A DNA stretch of 64,000 bases from Candidatus Fermentibacterota bacterium (lineage in GTDB: Bacteria; Fermentibacterota; Fermentibacteria; Fermentibacterales; JCC-6): NCBI GenBank assembly GCA_030592645.1, contig JAUVIR010000003.1, positions 1 to 64,000 on the forward strand. Reading direction: 5' to 3'. Within the stretch, counting starts at the first letter, position 1. Every line of letters begins with the position of its first letter. The notes under the pieces are model-generated. The model was given only the letters and a program-made list of their open reading frames with translations, had not been told where the DNA came from and ran no database searches. Below are positions 42,009 through 52,218 of the stretch, piece after piece. A program made the position numbers and the translations under genes.

Positions 42009-42950
42009 TCACTGTAATACCCTCAGTTTCTCTCTGAAATACTCGATGGTTTCAGCCATGCCTTTCTCGAGCCCGATAGTCGGTTCCCATCCGAGTTTTT
42101 CACCCGCCAGAGAAATATCAGGCTTTCTGACTTTTGGATCGTCCTCCGGCAGCTCCATGTGAACTATGGAACTTCGCGTATCAATACGCTCCAGCACAAA
42201 TTCCGCGAAATCCATAATAGTCATTTCCTCCGGATTACCTATGTTCACGGGACCGGGAAAATCCGATTCCATTAATCGAACAAGGCCATCCACCGTATCG
42301 GTAACATAACAGAAACTCCGGGTCTGGCGGCCGTTTCCGAATACTGTAAGATTCCTGTCGGATAAAGCCTGAGAAATAAATGCAGGCACTACACGCCCGT
42401 CATCAGCCCGCATCCTCGGGCCGTAAGTATTAAAAATTCTGGCAACCTTCGTGTTAAGTCCATGAAACCTTCTGTATGCAAAGGTTATGGCTTCTGCAAA
42501 TCTTTTAGCTTCATCGTATACGCCCCTCGGACCAACCGGATTAACATTGCCCCAGTAATCCTCACTCTGTGGATGAACGAGGGGGTCTCCGTAAACCTCA
42601 CTTGTTGAAGCAAGAAGAAACCCTGCTTCCTTGACAAGCGCCAGACCAAGGGTTTTATGAGTTCCGAGGGAACCCACCTTCAGGGTCTGTATCGGATAAG
42701 TCAGGTAATCTATAGGGCTTGCGGGGGAAGCAAGATGGAAAACAAAATCAAGCCTTCCCTGCACAAAGATGTAGTTGGTTACGTCGTGGTGGATGAAAGA
42801 GAAATCTTTCCTGCCGGCAAGATGCGCGATGTTGTCCGTTGTGCCTGTAAGCAGGTTGTCCATGGCCAGAACTTCGTGCCCGTCCGAAAGAAGCCTTTCG
42901 CAAAGGTGGCTGCCTATGAACCCTGCACCGCCGGTTACAAGGATCCTCAT
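42009..42950 (-). CDS. UDP-glucuronate decarboxylase (UDP-xylose synthase) type SDR
   Basis: 313 residues, an extended SDR. The NAD loop is [13 protein letters not shown]. The UXS-specific [21 protein letters not shown] and [18 protein letters not shown] (catalytic YxxxK) are present, as is [17 protein letters not shown]. It converts UDP-glucuronate to UDP-xylose. The start overlaps the rmlB stop by 4 nt. A UDP-glucose dehydrogenase supplying UDP-glucuronate is not in the window. Confidence 0.9.
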   Translation of the reverse strand: MRILVTGGAGFIGSHLCERLLSDGHEVLAMDNLLTGTTDNIAHLAGRKDFSFIHHDVTNYIFVQGRLDFVFHLASPASPIDYLTYPIQTLKVGSLGTHKTLGLALVKEAGFLLASTSEVYGDPLVHPQSEDYWGNVNPVGPRGVYDEAKRFAEAITFAYRRFHGLNTKVARIFNTYGPRMRADDGRVVPAFISQALSDRNLTVFGNGRQTRSFCYVTDTVDGLVRLMESDFPGPVNIGNPEEMTIMDFAEFVLERIDTRSSIVHMELPEDDPKVRKPDISLAGEKLGWEPTIGLEKGMAETIEYFREKLRVLQ

Positions 42951-43972
42951 TTGCTCTCCCTGGAATTTGTCAATCTGTCATGATACATGGAAAGGTAGTA
43001 CTCCCTGAATTCACCGGACTTCACTTTCTGCCACCATACACTGTTCCTGCTGTACCAGTCTACGGTTTTTCTGAGGCCTTCCCCGAAGCCTGTGGAGGCC
43101 TTCCAACCGATCTCCTTCTCGATAAGACTGACATTCAGTGCGTACCTTCTATCATGACCGGGGCGGTCTTCAATGTATCTGACAAGGCTTTTATCGGCAC
43201 CAGTGATCTCCGGTATGGAGGAGGTAACTTCCCTGTTGTTGTATTCCTGTCCCGCTCCGATGTTGTATATCCTGCCCGGCTCAGATTTTTCCACAACCAT
43301 GATCAGCGCGTTACAGTTATCCTCAACGAACAGCCAGTCTCTCCTGTTAAGGCCGTCTCCATAAAGGGGAAGAGGCTCGCCGGTCATGGCATTGGTTATG
43401 AAAAGCGGGATAAGCTTTTCCGGGTACTGGAAGGGACCGTAGTTATTGGATGCCCTGGTTACGGTTACCGGAACCCCGTACGTAGTCCAGTAGCTCATAG
43501 CCAGAAGTTCGCCTCCGGCTTTCGAAGCAGCGTAAGGGCTTCTGGGCGCAAGCTGATCAGTTTCCAGGGAATTTCCCTGCTCTACACTGCCGTACACCTC
43601 ATCCGTTGAGATCTGCAGGAAGAGCTGCCTCTTTTCCTTTCTGAATTCTTCAAGAAGAACTCTTACTCCCTCGATATCAGTCCGTACGAATGAGGAGGCA
43701 TCATCAATGGATCTGTCCACATGGGTTTCAGCTGCGAAATTAACTACGGTATCGCATCCTTCCATCGCTTGTGATACGGCCTTTTCATCGCAGATATCTC
43801 CCAGAACAAAGGTGAATCGAGGGTCGGTCTCCAGATCTTCCAGGTTCTCTCTCCTGCCTGCGTATGTCAGTTTATCGAGAACGGTAACTTCCCAGTCAGG
43901 CTTGTTCTTAAGTGCCATTCTGGTGAAGTTGCTCCCGATGAAGCCGGCTCCCCCTGTAACCAGTAATCTCAT
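42947..43972 (-). CDS. rfbB: dTDP-glucose 4,6-dehydratase
   Basis: 341 residues from ATG 43972, which overlaps the rfbA stop (ATGA); the ORF start 84 nt upstream lies inside rfb[17 protein letters not shown] is the NAD loop. [19 protein letters not shown] and [34 protein letters not shown] are diagnostic of RmlB. It makes dTDP-4-keto-6-deoxyglucose from dTDP-glucose. rmlC and rmlD are missing here, so the product may not be rhamnose, or those genes lie elsewhere. Confidence 0.95.
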   Translation of the reverse strand: MRLLVTGGAGFIGSNFTRMALKNKPDWEVTVLDKLTYAGRRENLEDLETDPRFTFVLGDICDEKAVSQAMEGCDTVVNFAAETHVDRSIDDASSFVRTDIEGVRVLLEEFRKEKRQLFLQISTDEVYGSVEQGNSLETDQLAPRSPYAASKAGGELLAMSYWTTYGVPVTVTRASNNYGPFQYPEKLIPLFITNAMTGEPLPLYGDGLNRRDWLFVEDNCNALIMVVEKSEPGRIYNIGAGQEYNNREVTSSIPEITGADKSLVRYIEDRPGHDRRYALNVSLIEKEIGWKASTGFGEGLRKTVDWYSRNSVWWQKVKSGEFREYYLSMYHDRLTNSRESK

Positions 43973-44703
43973 ATCGGGTCTCCCCTGCGAAGTTCTCTTG
44001 CCATGATTCCCGCCTGAAGCAGACCATCGATACTGCATCCGGAATCTGCCCACCATCCGCAGATGATCTGGGCATGAAGCTTGTTCAGATTCAGGTAAGC
44101 GTTGTTGATATCCGTTACTTCAAGTTCACCCCTGGCAGATGGCTCAAGGCTGTCTATTACCTCAAATACAAAACTATCATACATATAAACACCTATCACG
44201 GCATAACTGCTTTTGGGTCTCTTCGGTTTTTCCTCGATCGATATCACCCTGGTGCCGTCCAGTTCCGCAACACCGTAATCACTCGGATTATCAACTGTTT
44301 TCAGGAGAATTCTAGCGCCCTCTTTCTGATCTTTAAAGGAGGCTATTATGGAAGCCAGGGAATCCTCAAGGATATTATCACCAAGGATAACGACGAATTT
44401 ATCGCCCCCTATGAAGGTTCTTGTAAGGCCTATGGCTTCGGCAATTCCCCCCTCATTAACCTGGTAGGCATAGTTGAGTGTATTTAGCCCGAATTCCGAT
44501 CCATCCCCCAGCAACCTCAGGAAATCACCGGCGCTGTCTCCTCCGGTAACCAGCATAACATCCTTTATACCAGCTTCAGCAAGCTTCTGAATCGGATAGA
44601 AGATCATCGGCTGATCGTAGACCGGCAGAAGATGTTTGTTGGTTATACTTGTCAATGGTCGCAGCCGGGTACCAAGTCCGCCTGCCAGCACTACACCTTT
44701 CAT
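43969..44703 (-). CDS. rfbA: Glucose-1-phosphate thymidylyltransferase
   Basis: 244 residues from ATG 44703, 3 nt after GAGGATAA. MKGVVLAGGLGTRLRPLT is the nucleotide-binding loop; KHLLPVYDQPMIFYPI, ILGDNI and GEL(E)VTDINN follow as in RmlA. It is shorter than the 290-residue classical form, lacking part of the C-terminal allosteric region. It makes dTDP-glucose for rfbB, with which it overlaps by 4 nt. Confidence 0.94.
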   Translation of the reverse strand: MKGVVLAGGLGTRLRPLTSITNKHLLPVYDQPMIFYPIQKLAEAGIKDVMLVTGGDSAGDFLRLLGDGSEFGLNTLNYAYQVNEGGIAEAIGLTRTFIGGDKFVVILGDNILEDSLASIIASFKDQKEGARILLKTVDNPSDYGVAELDGTRVISIEEKPKRPKSSYAVIGVYMYDSFVFEVIDSLEPSARGELEVTDINNAYLNLNKLHAQIICGWWADSGCSIDGLLQAGIMARELRRGDPI

Positions 44704-44734
44704 ATTTATCCTCTTCCGATTCTGGGAACCTGTT

Positions 44735-46909
44735 CTAGCGTACAATTGCCAGCTTTATGAATCTGTGATCACCATTCTGTGATATCCGGATTATATAAGT
44801 CCCGGATGCCGTGAGTTCTCCATCCATGTCATATCCATCCCAGGAGAATGTATTCCTGTGCTGTGACAGGGACTCATAAACAAGTTCTCCAGTCAGGTCA
44901 AATAGATGGACATCAAACAGCTCATCCTCAAGTCCTGCTACACCGAGAACCTGTCCATCTCCCGGTATGAAGGGATTCGGATAGACAGTAGCGGTTTCCA
45001 TGGTACCGCTCATACCCTGTTCAAGGGTGAGTTTCCACAAACCGTGATCGGTTACAATGTAAAGAAGTCCATTGTCATAATCGCATGAAGCGTTTCGGAT
45101 ATCAAGGGACTGGAGAGGTGAATTGATGGTATTGTACTCCTCGATGGTTCCGTCCGGATACATTCTGAATAGTCCCTCGCCTGATGCCGCCCACAGGCAG
45201 GATAGATTATCAAAACAGAGCATGGATACATTGCCTGCGATCTGCTCTACATCAGTGATGGTCTCGCTATTGATATTCAGATACACAAGTCCCCCTGTTG
45301 TCCCGATATAGAGCTTTCCATTCCTTGAGACCGCAAGAGCCTGAATATCCTCCGAAGGCAGACCGTCGCCGGTTCCGATAGACATCAGAACCTGTCCAGT
45401 CTGGATATTCGCATTTACAAGTCCCTCCTTGCTGCCCATCCAGGCAATAAGCGGTGATGATGTTACCTCTACCGATCTTACGTCTCCGGATGGCAGTCCA
45501 TCGGGTGGTCCAAATGTCCTCCAGGATGCTGTTTCTGTCTGCCCCGGCGTCCAGGACAGTCTACATACTCCACTGGGTTCGGATGGCGTCGACCAGAATG
45601 CCTCCTGGGCAAACCATACTTCTCCTGTCGGGGATATTGCCATCTCCGTTATCTGATCGTTCAGCAGTCCGCTGTTCTGCATATTCAGGTTAAGGAAAAC
45701 ATCATCGCTTCGCTCCGGTGTCCCGTTCCAGTCAAGCCAGGTGACTCCATAATGCCAGGGAGCAATGAATACGCCGCCGGAATGGTCTGCCAGGCAGGCA
45801 AATAGCTGACCTGGACTCGATAGTTCGTTCGCGAAACCGACCCATCCATATTCACTGTAAACCGCAGCACCCATTGTGTTGCTTGTCACCCAGACATCTG
45901 ACCTTGAATCCACATCAACTGCGTAGAGATCGTTTGATGGGGTGCCCTGAGGCAGTGAGGATTTCCAGGAGTTCAGCGTTCCCAGACCGACACCATTGCC
46001 GCTGGCTCTGTCAACCGCATATACCGAGTGCTGTCCGATTGCAAGTTGACCGCCCGGGAGCCAGCTGATAGCCTCGATCACCTGACCTTCCAGGCCAACT
46101 GATCCGGATGTCCAGAGTGATCCATCGTAAATTGCGACATTCCCGTCGCCCCCCACTGCAAGCTCTCCATTGGATTCTGCAAGAGAAACCGGATAGCTGC
46201 CTGGATAAGAGCTGTCCAGCCTCCAGTCCAGGCCGGGTGCCAGGTAGTAAAGAGCATCAGTAGAAGCCGCCCAGACAGTATCGCCTGCAACCAGAATATC
46301 CTGTACAATTATGTTCGCTACGACAGGGTAGTTCAACCAGGAGTCGGGTTGTCCGGGGTAATGACCCGACCGAAGCAAGACCAGGCCATCAGCGGTTCCA
46401 ACAAAGAGTCCCGAATCAATACTTGCAACACAATTTACGACATCCGAAGGCAGTCCGCCGCCTGTAGTAAATTCTGTCCAGACCTCGAAATATCCGAATT
46501 CTCTGCTGCACAGTCCTTCTGTGGTGCCGGCCCAGATGGTAGTGTCAGGAAGAATGCAGTTGATGACAAGTGATATCGGCAATCCCTCAAGCTGTCCGTA
46601 ATGCTGTATCCCGCCCGAAGCCAGGCCCACATCAATACCGCCTCCGTATGTCCCTATCCAGAGGTTCCCGAAAGAATCCCTTGCAAGACACCTCGCGTCA
46701 CTGTGTGCAAGCTTTCCCGGACTGGTCCAGGTGGAATCCCAGACGATAGAGCCGGATTCGATCGAACCGAAGATAACACCACCGCTGGTTGCGCCGGTCA
46801 CAGAAGAACTCTCTATCAGAATATCACTGACTCCCCCGAAATGCGTATAGTGGTCCCAATCGGAAATTCTGCCAGTCAGGCTGATAAAGAACATTATCAG
46901 CAGGGTCAT
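44735..46909 (-). CDS. Secreted two-component-type beta-propeller protein with C-terminal sorting-like tail (1 of 2)
   Basis: 724 residues from ATG 46909, which overlaps the preceding epimerase stop (ATGA) and has GGGAGG 7 nt upstream. A signal peptide (MTLLIMFFISLTG) is followed by many reg_prop-type blades such as LWIGTYGGGIDVG, TIWAGTTEGLCS, LFVGTADGLV and LYIGTTGGLVYL, enough for one or two seven-bladed propellers. The last about 85 residues are a FlgD-like tail (VYPNPFIPGDGQ, HLFDLTGELVY, ASGTYIIRIS). These blades usually sense glycans in hybrid histidine kinases, but there is no kinase or membrane anchor. It is embedded in the sugar operon, 31 nt before rfbA. Confidence 0.88.
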   Translation of the reverse strand: MTLLIMFFISLTGRISDWDHYTHFGGVSDILIESSSVTGATSGGVIFGSIESGSIVWDSTWTSPGKLAHSDARCLARDSFGNLWIGTYGGGIDVGLASGGIQHYGQLEGLPISLVINCILPDTTIWAGTTEGLCSREFGYFEVWTEFTTGGGLPSDVVNCVASIDSGLFVGTADGLVLLRSGHYPGQPDSWLNYPVVANIIVQDILVAGDTVWAASTDALYYLAPGLDWRLDSSYPGSYPVSLAESNGELAVGGDGNVAIYDGSLWTSGSVGLEGQVIEAISWLPGGQLAIGQHSVYAVDRASGNGVGLGTLNSWKSSLPQGTPSNDLYAVDVDSRSDVWVTSNTMGAAVYSEYGWVGFANELSSPGQLFACLADHSGGVFIAPWHYGVTWLDWNGTPERSDDVFLNLNMQNSGLLNDQITEMAISPTGEVWFAQEAFWSTPSEPSGVCRLSWTPGQTETASWRTFGPPDGLPSGDVRSVEVTSSPLIAWMGSKEGLVNANIQTGQVLMSIGTGDGLPSEDIQALAVSRNGKLYIGTTGGLVYLNINSETITDVEQIAGNVSMLCFDNLSCLWAASGEGLFRMYPDGTIEEYNTINSPLQSLDIRNASCDYDNGLLYIVTDHGLWKLTLEQGMSGTMETATVYPNPFIPGDGQVLGVAGLEDELFDVHLFDLTGELVYESLSQHRNTFSWDGYDMDGELTASGTYIIRISQNGDHRFIKLAIVR

Positions 46910-47856
46910 ATTCTTGCCTCCCACCATGAGAATAGTTTTCGAAGACCCTCTTTTCTGTCAACTTCGGGTTTCCATCCCGCCAGGGATCGAAGCCTCGACG
47001 GATCACCCACCTGGAATTCAACATCCGCGGGTCTGAAAAGATCTGGGTCTGTTTTAATTTTTATATCCATTCCTGAGATTTCAATAAGCATGCTTACCAT
47101 GTCAGCGATGCTGATGCCTGCACCAGTGCAGACATTATATACACTTCCCGGCCGGCCCAGGCTCAGAATGCACCTGTAGGCTCGTACCACATCGGTTACA
47201 TACAGGTAGTCCCTTACCGGGCTGAGGTTTCCGACACGAATAATGTTGTTCCCGCTCCGACGCGTATCGAGGATTCTTCTGCAGAATGATGGCAGTGCAA
47301 AATCCCTGGATTGTCCCGGACCGAAATGGGGGAATGAGCGGGCAATAACAATATCAAGGTCGTAACTCCGGGCGAATTGAAGAGCTGCGATTTCAGCTGC
47401 AGCCTTGGTTGTTCCGTAAGGGTTCCTGGGACCTATTTCGCAGTTTTCGGAAATCAGATCATCTGTTGACTTGTACACCTCTGATGAGCTTACCAGAAGC
47501 ATCCTAGCCTTTGGACATTCTGAAATCATGTACTCAAGGACAGACAGGGTTCCCATGAGATTGATCTGATAAACCCTGTGCACTTCTTTCAGGGATTCTG
47601 AAACTGAACTCATTGCCGCCAGATGTATGATGTACCGCACGAATCCAAGTTCTGCAGGCGGCGTGGAGGGAAGACTCCAGCTGATCCTGGTAACCCCCTC
47701 GGGAGCTTCGAAATCCGTGTTTACGTCTGCAGCGAAATCACCCTCACCCATGCCGAGTTCCTTCATAAGATGATAACCCGCAAAACCCGCTGCACCGGTT
47801 ACAAGGATTGGTCCGGGCTCGGGGCTGATATTTCCACTTTGTTGCATATCCGGCAT
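46906..47856 (-). CDS. GDP-4-dehydro-6-deoxy-mannose reductase-like SDR (Rmd type)
   Basis: 316 residues, an extended SDR. ILVTGAAGFAGYHLMKEL is the NAD(P) loop and IIHLAAMSSVSESLKEV is typical. SSSEVYKS and NPYGTTKAAAEIAALQFARSYDLDIVIARSFPHFGPGQ match Rmd and GMD relatives. It probably reduces GDP-4-keto-6-deoxymannose to GDP-rhamnose, or a related sugar; no GDP-mannose dehydratase gene is seen here. GGAGG precedes the ATG and it is coupled to the propeller gene downstream. Confidence 0.85.
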   Translation of the reverse strand: MPDMQQSGNISPEPGPILVTGAAGFAGYHLMKELGMGEGDFAADVNTDFEAPEGVTRISWSLPSTPPAELGFVRYIIHLAAMSSVSESLKEVHRVYQINLMGTLSVLEYMISECPKARMLLVSSSEVYKSTDDLISENCEIGPRNPYGTTKAAAEIAALQFARSYDLDIVIARSFPHFGPGQSRDFALPSFCRRILDTRRSGNNIIRVGNLSPVRDYLYVTDVVRAYRCILSLGRPGSVYNVCTGAGISIADMVSMLIEISGMDIKIKTDPDLFRPADVEFQVGDPSRLRSLAGWKPEVDRKEGLRKLFSWWEARI

Positions 47857-47859
47857 TAT

Positions 47860-48786
47860 TCAATTCCTCCGGCCAAGGTACCGGATCTCCTCTTCGAGCA
47901 GCACTCCGCTGCAGGCGAGGACGGATTCCCGGACAATACCAATAAGCTCCGCTATATCATCGGATGTTGCTTTTCCAGTATTAATAATAAAATTTGCATG
48001 CCTTCTGGAAACCTCTGCTCCGCCGACAGCTCTCCCTTTCAATCCAGCGTCTTCAATAAGCCTGCCGGGAGAGATCCCTTCATCGGGTTTTTTAAACACA
48101 CTTCCCGCGTTGGGGTACTGTAGAGGAAATTTCTCTCTGCGAAGCGAAAGGATTCTCTTCCCTTCAGACCGGAGGAGGGCAGGATCACCTGGCTCAAGCG
48201 ACATTTCCACACCTGTAATAATCGTTCTCTCTTCCTGAAATCTGCTTGATCTGTATCCAAAACAGCATTCTCTGGTCGGCACTGTACTCACAGAGCCTCT
48301 GTAATCTAATACCGTAACACTTTTCAGAGAATCAGCAATTGAATTTCCGTACGCACCTGCATTCATGAATACGGCGCCGCCCAGTGTTCCTGGAATACCG
48401 ATAGCGAATGCAAGCCCCGATGCTCCTCTGCTGCAGGCAGCCCCTGACAGCGACGGCAGGTGAACACCTCCGCCGATTTTGAGATCCCAGCCCTTTTCGG
48501 AGCGATGCCATGCGGTCCGGGCCAGCCCCCCCGAGAGCCTGATAACCACCTCTGTGCAGCCAGCGTCTGAAGCCAGCACATTCGATCCCAGACCCAGGAT
48601 GAACCAGGGAATCCCTTCAGAGAATGTCAGACCAAGCAGGTCGGCAAGCATCCCTGCAGAAGTTACGGTTATCGAGACAGCCGGTCCTCCGGTTCGCCAT
48701 GCAGTCAGTTCTTTCAGCTGCAGAACATTAACATCCCCGGGGAAATGCTCACTGAGCATACCCAGAGCAGATTCAATGCTATTCAA
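47860..48786 (-). CDS. murB: UDP-N-acetylenolpyruvoylglucosamine reductase
   Basis: 308 residues. The FAD-binding motifs WFILGLGSNVLASD and GIPGTLGGAVFMNAGAYG are present. The C-terminal domain has LQYPNAGSVFKKP with the catalytic Ser, and LIEDAGLKGRAVGGAEVSRRHANFIIN. It catalyses the second step of UDP-MurNAc synthesis. The start is TTG (48784-48786) overlapping the GT2 stop; ATG at 48759 is an alternative. A peptidoglycan gene in the middle of a polysaccharide operon is unusual. Confidence 0.95.
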   Translation of the reverse strand: MNSIESALGMLSEHFPGDVNVLQLKELTAWRTGGPAVSITVTSAGMLADLLGLTFSEGIPWFILGLGSNVLASDAGCTEVVIRLSGGLARTAWHRSEKGWDLKIGGGVHLPSLSGAACSRGASGLAFAIGIPGTLGGAVFMNAGAYGNSIADSLKSVTVLDYRGSVSTVPTRECCFGYRSSRFQEERTIITGVEMSLEPGDPALLRSEGKRILSLRREKFPLQYPNAGSVFKKPDEGISPGRLIEDAGLKGRAVGGAEVSRRHANFIINTGKATSDDIAELIGIVRESVLACSGVLLEEEIRYLGRRN

Positions 48787-49714
48787 AATTCCTGCCTGAC
48801 AATCCCAGCAGGCACCCGCCTACTGAAAGGTAAGTAAAGAGAAAAGAGGGTTTTCCAAATTTTTCCATCCACCTCAGAACGCATCTGTATACAGGGGGAA
48901 GAAGGGTCAGCCTGACCAGCACTCTTACAGAAAATGTCAAAGGGTTTCGCGGCTTTGAGAAAACCGGCTTAATCCAGCTGCTTCCCAGTAGGCCTTCCGC
49001 TTCGGGGATTTTCTCTAGAGTGTATTTCAATCCCGAGCCACCGTACTCAACCATTTTCCTTGAATGTTCACGGACAGTGACAGTGTCAAGATGGTACACC
49101 TTCAGATCCGGATCCCAGTGCAGGGATACCCCCTTTTCTGCAAGCCTGAATCCGAATTCGGTATCCTCTCCTCCGTAGTGGTCAATCGCCGGATCGAATC
49201 CGGAGGTTTCGCGGAGAAGTGATGTGGGCAGGCTGACATTGCCTGTCACAAAGTATTTTGGAGGAAAGAAACGGGCAGTCCTGGCGCCCATGCCCCTTGT
49301 GTCGAACCACCGCTGCCAGGGGGAAGCGTCTTTCATCCAGCTGTTGACCCTGGCTCCCATAATCACATCCCCTGCATTCCTGCGGTGCTTTTCAATGTGT
49401 TTCAACAGGATGTCTTCTGGAAACCTTATATCAGCATCCGAAAGGAACGATACAGGCGCGGTGGCAGCCTGCCAGCCGGAGTTTCTCGCAATCGGTCTGT
49501 TGCCGCCGCTTTCTGTATGGATTATCTCGACCCGTACCGTGTCTGGGAAACTCAGGTCGAAATCATCCTCTACGGGAATACTGCTCCCGTCATCTATTAT
49601 TATCAGCTCCCAGCTGATTCCTCCCGTATCCTGTTTTCGAAGACTCTTGAGACATTCGCGAAAATCATCACCGCCATCTTTCACAGGGATCTGAAGGGAT
49701 ATCTCAGGCTTCAT
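48779..49714 (-). CDS. Glycosyltransferase family 2
   Basis: 311 residues. IPVKDGGDDFRECLKSL and ELIIIDDGSS give the GT-A start with the first Asp; the DxD is FLSDADIRFPED. Late motif HYGGEDTEFGFRLAEKG matches the ED acceptor-site pattern of chondroitin-synthase-like GT2s. The C-terminal part has one hydrophobic helix. The start lies inside the flippase 3' end (11-nt overlap). Sugar and acceptor unknown. Confidence 0.9.
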   Translation of the reverse strand: MKPEISLQIPVKDGGDDFRECLKSLRKQDTGGISWELIIIDDGSSIPVEDDFDLSFPDTVRVEIIHTESGGNRPIARNSGWQAATAPVSFLSDADIRFPEDILLKHIEKHRRNAGDVIMGARVNSWMKDASPWQRWFDTRGMGARTARFFPPKYFVTGNVSLPTSLLRETSGFDPAIDHYGGEDTEFGFRLAEKGVSLHWDPDLKVYHLDTVTVREHSRKMVEYGGSGLKYTLEKIPEAEGLLGSSWIKPVFSKPRNPLTFSVRVLVRLTLLPPVYRCVLRWMEKFGKPSFLFTYLSVGGCLLGLSGRNFE

Positions 49715-51140
49715 CAGAAGAATTTCCCTCCAGGCGGGTACCCATTAACCTGAGATATCCTACTCCCAGAACGGTTACGAGCGTGGCCGCAATAACGATT
49801 ATCATTCTGATGCCTGGATTCAGGTTTGCCATGGGTCCGAAAGCGATAGGGGGCAGGACAGTCAGTACGACTACAAAGAAACTTATGGGAAACACCTTTC
49901 TTCCAAGCCAGAAAAGACTGAGGGCCATGAACAGGTTCGTCCCGAGTGTTGCAAATGCAGCGCCCATTGCTCCGGCAACAGGTATCAGACGGAAGTTGAA
50001 TCCTATGTTCAGCATCGCTCCGAAGAGGGTCATACCGGCAATGTATTTGGTCTGCCCTGTCAGCAGACACCCTGTCTGGGAAATGAGAAAAAGCCCGTAA
50101 AGCGCTACCGATCCTGCAAGGGTCGGAAGGACCCGTGCTGCCGGAAGGAACTGCCCGCCGCCTACAAGCGGAACTATCCAGGGAGAGGACATCGCCAGGA
50201 TCAGAGAACCCCAGTTCACAAGCAGCATGAAAAGCAGCCCTGCTCTTCCCAGTTCCGCCAGCGTGCCGCCGGTTCTTTTCTTTCTGAAGATGAACCGCTT
50301 CCAGGCCATATTGAAACCCAGTATCATAGGCATGAGAACAAGGCAGGCTCTGCTTGCCCATTCGTAATATCCGCTCTGGGTCATATCGGGAAGAATACTT
50401 CTCAGCATGAACATATCGGCTGAAGAGAGAATTATCATGGAAAGCGTGGCCGGAATAAGCGGAAGACTGAATCTCAGAATTTCTTTTGTAAGCCCCTCCG
50501 GGCTCTTCAGTTTTTTCGAGTCCGCGGTTTTCTGCAGCATCAGTATTATCGCAGTAACAGCTATCAGGAAGGAGGGCGCCCATCTTGCGGTCATGAACGA
50601 TGGTATCGTATCCATAGATCCGGAATAAAGCAGAAGAGCCAGAAGGCCCAGAGCCATCACTCCTCTTATCAGCTGGAGTATCAGATACCTTCCCGCAAGG
50701 CCATCGGCCCTCGGAATGGAAAGAGCTATCTGAACGTACGCAATACTGGTTCCCAGAAGAATGGCGTGAAGCAGGTAATCCGGATACTGCAGTTTCAGGA
50801 AGGATTTCAGAAAACCCTGCAGAAGCAGAACTGCCCCTACCATCACTATAGTGGGTATTATCGGGAATGTTATCCCTCTTATCAGAACGGCACGGTGCTG
50901 CGTTGTTCTATGCCAGGATCTGATGAGCGCAGTTGGAAGCCCCAGGACTACAATACCGGCAATGGCTTCGGCAAGTATTCTCAATATGCCCAGTTCCCCT
51001 GCAGCGTCTGCTGTAAGATACCGGGACATGAACGGCAGGAATGCCACCTGAACCAGCCCGCTGAAGATCATTGCAACAGCGTAAAATGCGGATTCCCTTG
51101 AAAGGTCTCTGCTATGCGCAGATATGGATTGATCAGCCAT
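49704..51140 (-). CDS. Wzx-type polysaccharide/lipid-linked sugar flippase (MOP family)
   Basis: 478 residues from ATG 51140, inside the 3' end of the upstream gene (8-nt overlap); the ORF start is 54 nt longer. About 12-14 membrane helices. MFLGS-like blocks such as FYAVAMIFSGLVQVAFLPFMSRYLT at the N-terminus fit Wzx/RfbX. It moves undecaprenyl-linked repeat units to the periplasm; its Und-PP recycling enzyme UppP is encoded at 9637. Confidence 0.9.
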   Translation of the reverse strand: MADQSISAHSRDLSRESAFYAVAMIFSGLVQVAFLPFMSRYLTADAAGELGILRILAEAIAGIVVLGLPTALIRSWHRTTQHRAVLIRGITFPIIPTIVMVGAVLLLQGFLKSFLKLQYPDYLLHAILLGTSIAYVQIALSIPRADGLAGRYLILQLIRGVMALGLLALLLYSGSMDTIPSFMTARWAPSFLIAVTAIILMLQKTADSKKLKSPEGLTKEILRFSLPLIPATLSMIILSSADMFMLRSILPDMTQSGYYEWASRACLVLMPMILGFNMAWKRFIFRKKRTGGTLAELGRAGLLFMLLVNWGSLILAMSSPWIVPLVGGGQFLPAARVLPTLAGSVALYGLFLISQTGCLLTGQTKYIAGMTLFGAMLNIGFNFRLIPVAGAMGAAFATLGTNLFMALSLFWLGRKVFPISFFVVVLTVLPPIAFGPMANLNPGIRMIIVIAATLVTVLGVGYLRLMGTRLEGNSSDEA

Positions 51141-52218
51141 CGCAGGGTTCCGCCCATCCAAGATCCCGGTATATCCTGTGCAGTTCCCGGGCAACCGAGA
51201 GCCAGTGATGCTTTTTCCTGATCCATGGCGGGCCTGCTACCGCATGCTTCTCCCTGAGTTCACGATCAAGAACAAGCTCTCTGAGGTCTCTTTTCAAAGT
51301 ATCCGGGGTTGTAAGAAAGAATGGATGATCCGGAATGAACTCCTGATATGCGCGGCTTAAATTAGTTACCGTGGCAATGCCCATTGAAAGGCTCTCAAGA
51401 GAATTCACTCCGTAGCCCATATCCCCGCTGGCAACCTGATCGATAGCAATATGACATGAGGCTTTCATTTGCAGTGCCCGGGCATTCGTCATGTTCTCGA
51501 TCAGGACAAGTTCGACAGGTATCTCTTTCGAAAGGTCCTCCACGGCGCTTATTATCTCTTCTGTGCCTTTTACCGACCTGATCCTGGGTGCATGACAGAT
51601 ACGTACCTTCCCGGGGGACGGGGAAGCCGGAGGCATGGCATTCTGGTCAAAGGGCAGAAAGAGATAATCTACTTCGCGATATCTCTGGAAGAGGTCGAAC
51701 TCACAGGTAAGGTTCAGATCCGTAACATCCCATACGGGTCTAATCGCTCCCCTCATTCTCAGGTCCAGACCGTGATAATAGCATACTATCTTCTTACCTG
51801 CCTTCTTAAGGGCGGTTACATCCCTGCCGTCTCTATAGAAGCTCATTCCGCCTTCAAGGTGGTATATGTCAAAATCCCACAATCCATATTCCTCTGCAGC
51901 CCTGTTGATAATCGGTTTCCATACCATATCCCTGAACCTGAGCATCAGGTTTTCGATCGTTCCGGGATTCCAGAAGATCCGCTCTGTTGTTCCGGTGTAG
52001 GGAACCTGCAGGCTTCCAGCCTTTACCAGTTTCTTGAGCGAAAGCAGCCAGTCCATGGGACCGACAAAAGGGAGGTTCAGGCATATATCTTCCTCGTACA
52101 GGTTGGCAGCCCTGTAAAAAGTGACAAGCCGGCTTTCATGGCCAAGCTCTACATGTCCACGGACGAAAAGGTCGATAGTTCCAGTATAGTTCTGCGGTGA
52201 AAGATGAAGGATCTTCAT
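51133..52218 (-). CDS. Glycosyltransferase (GT-B type)
   Basis: 361 residues from ATG 52218, overlapping the preceding stop (ATGA). MKILHLSPQNYTGTIDLFVRGHVELGHESRLVT is a normal GT-B first strand. The C-terminal half has ICHAPRIRSVKGTEEII, then IAIDQVASGDMGYGVNSLESLSMGIATVTN, a GT4-like donor-site helix with E-x-x-x-x-G. The ORF track start 66 codons upstream lies in another gene. Sugar unknown. Confidence 0.85.
   Translation of the reverse strand: MKILHLSPQNYTGTIDLFVRGHVELGHESRLVTFYRAANLYEEDICLNLPFVGPMDWLLSLKKLVKAGSLQVPYTGTTERIFWNPGTIENLMLRFRDMVWKPIINRAAEEYGLWDFDIYHLEGGMSFYRDGRDVTALKKAGKKIVCYYHGLDLRMRGAIRPVWDVTDLNLTCEFDLFQRYREVDYLFLPFDQNAMPPASPSPGKVRICHAPRIRSVKGTEEIISAVEDLSKEIPVELVLIENMTNARALQMKASCHIAIDQVASGDMGYGVNSLESLSMGIATVTNLSRAYQEFIPDHPFFLTTPDTLKRDLRELVLDRELREKHAVAGPPWIRKKHHWLSVARELHRIYRDLGWAEPCDG

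Noticed and set aside
49714-50583. 289-codon minus-strand ORF
   Set aside because: Shadow frame of the Wzx flippase; low-complexity, charged translation without family motifs.
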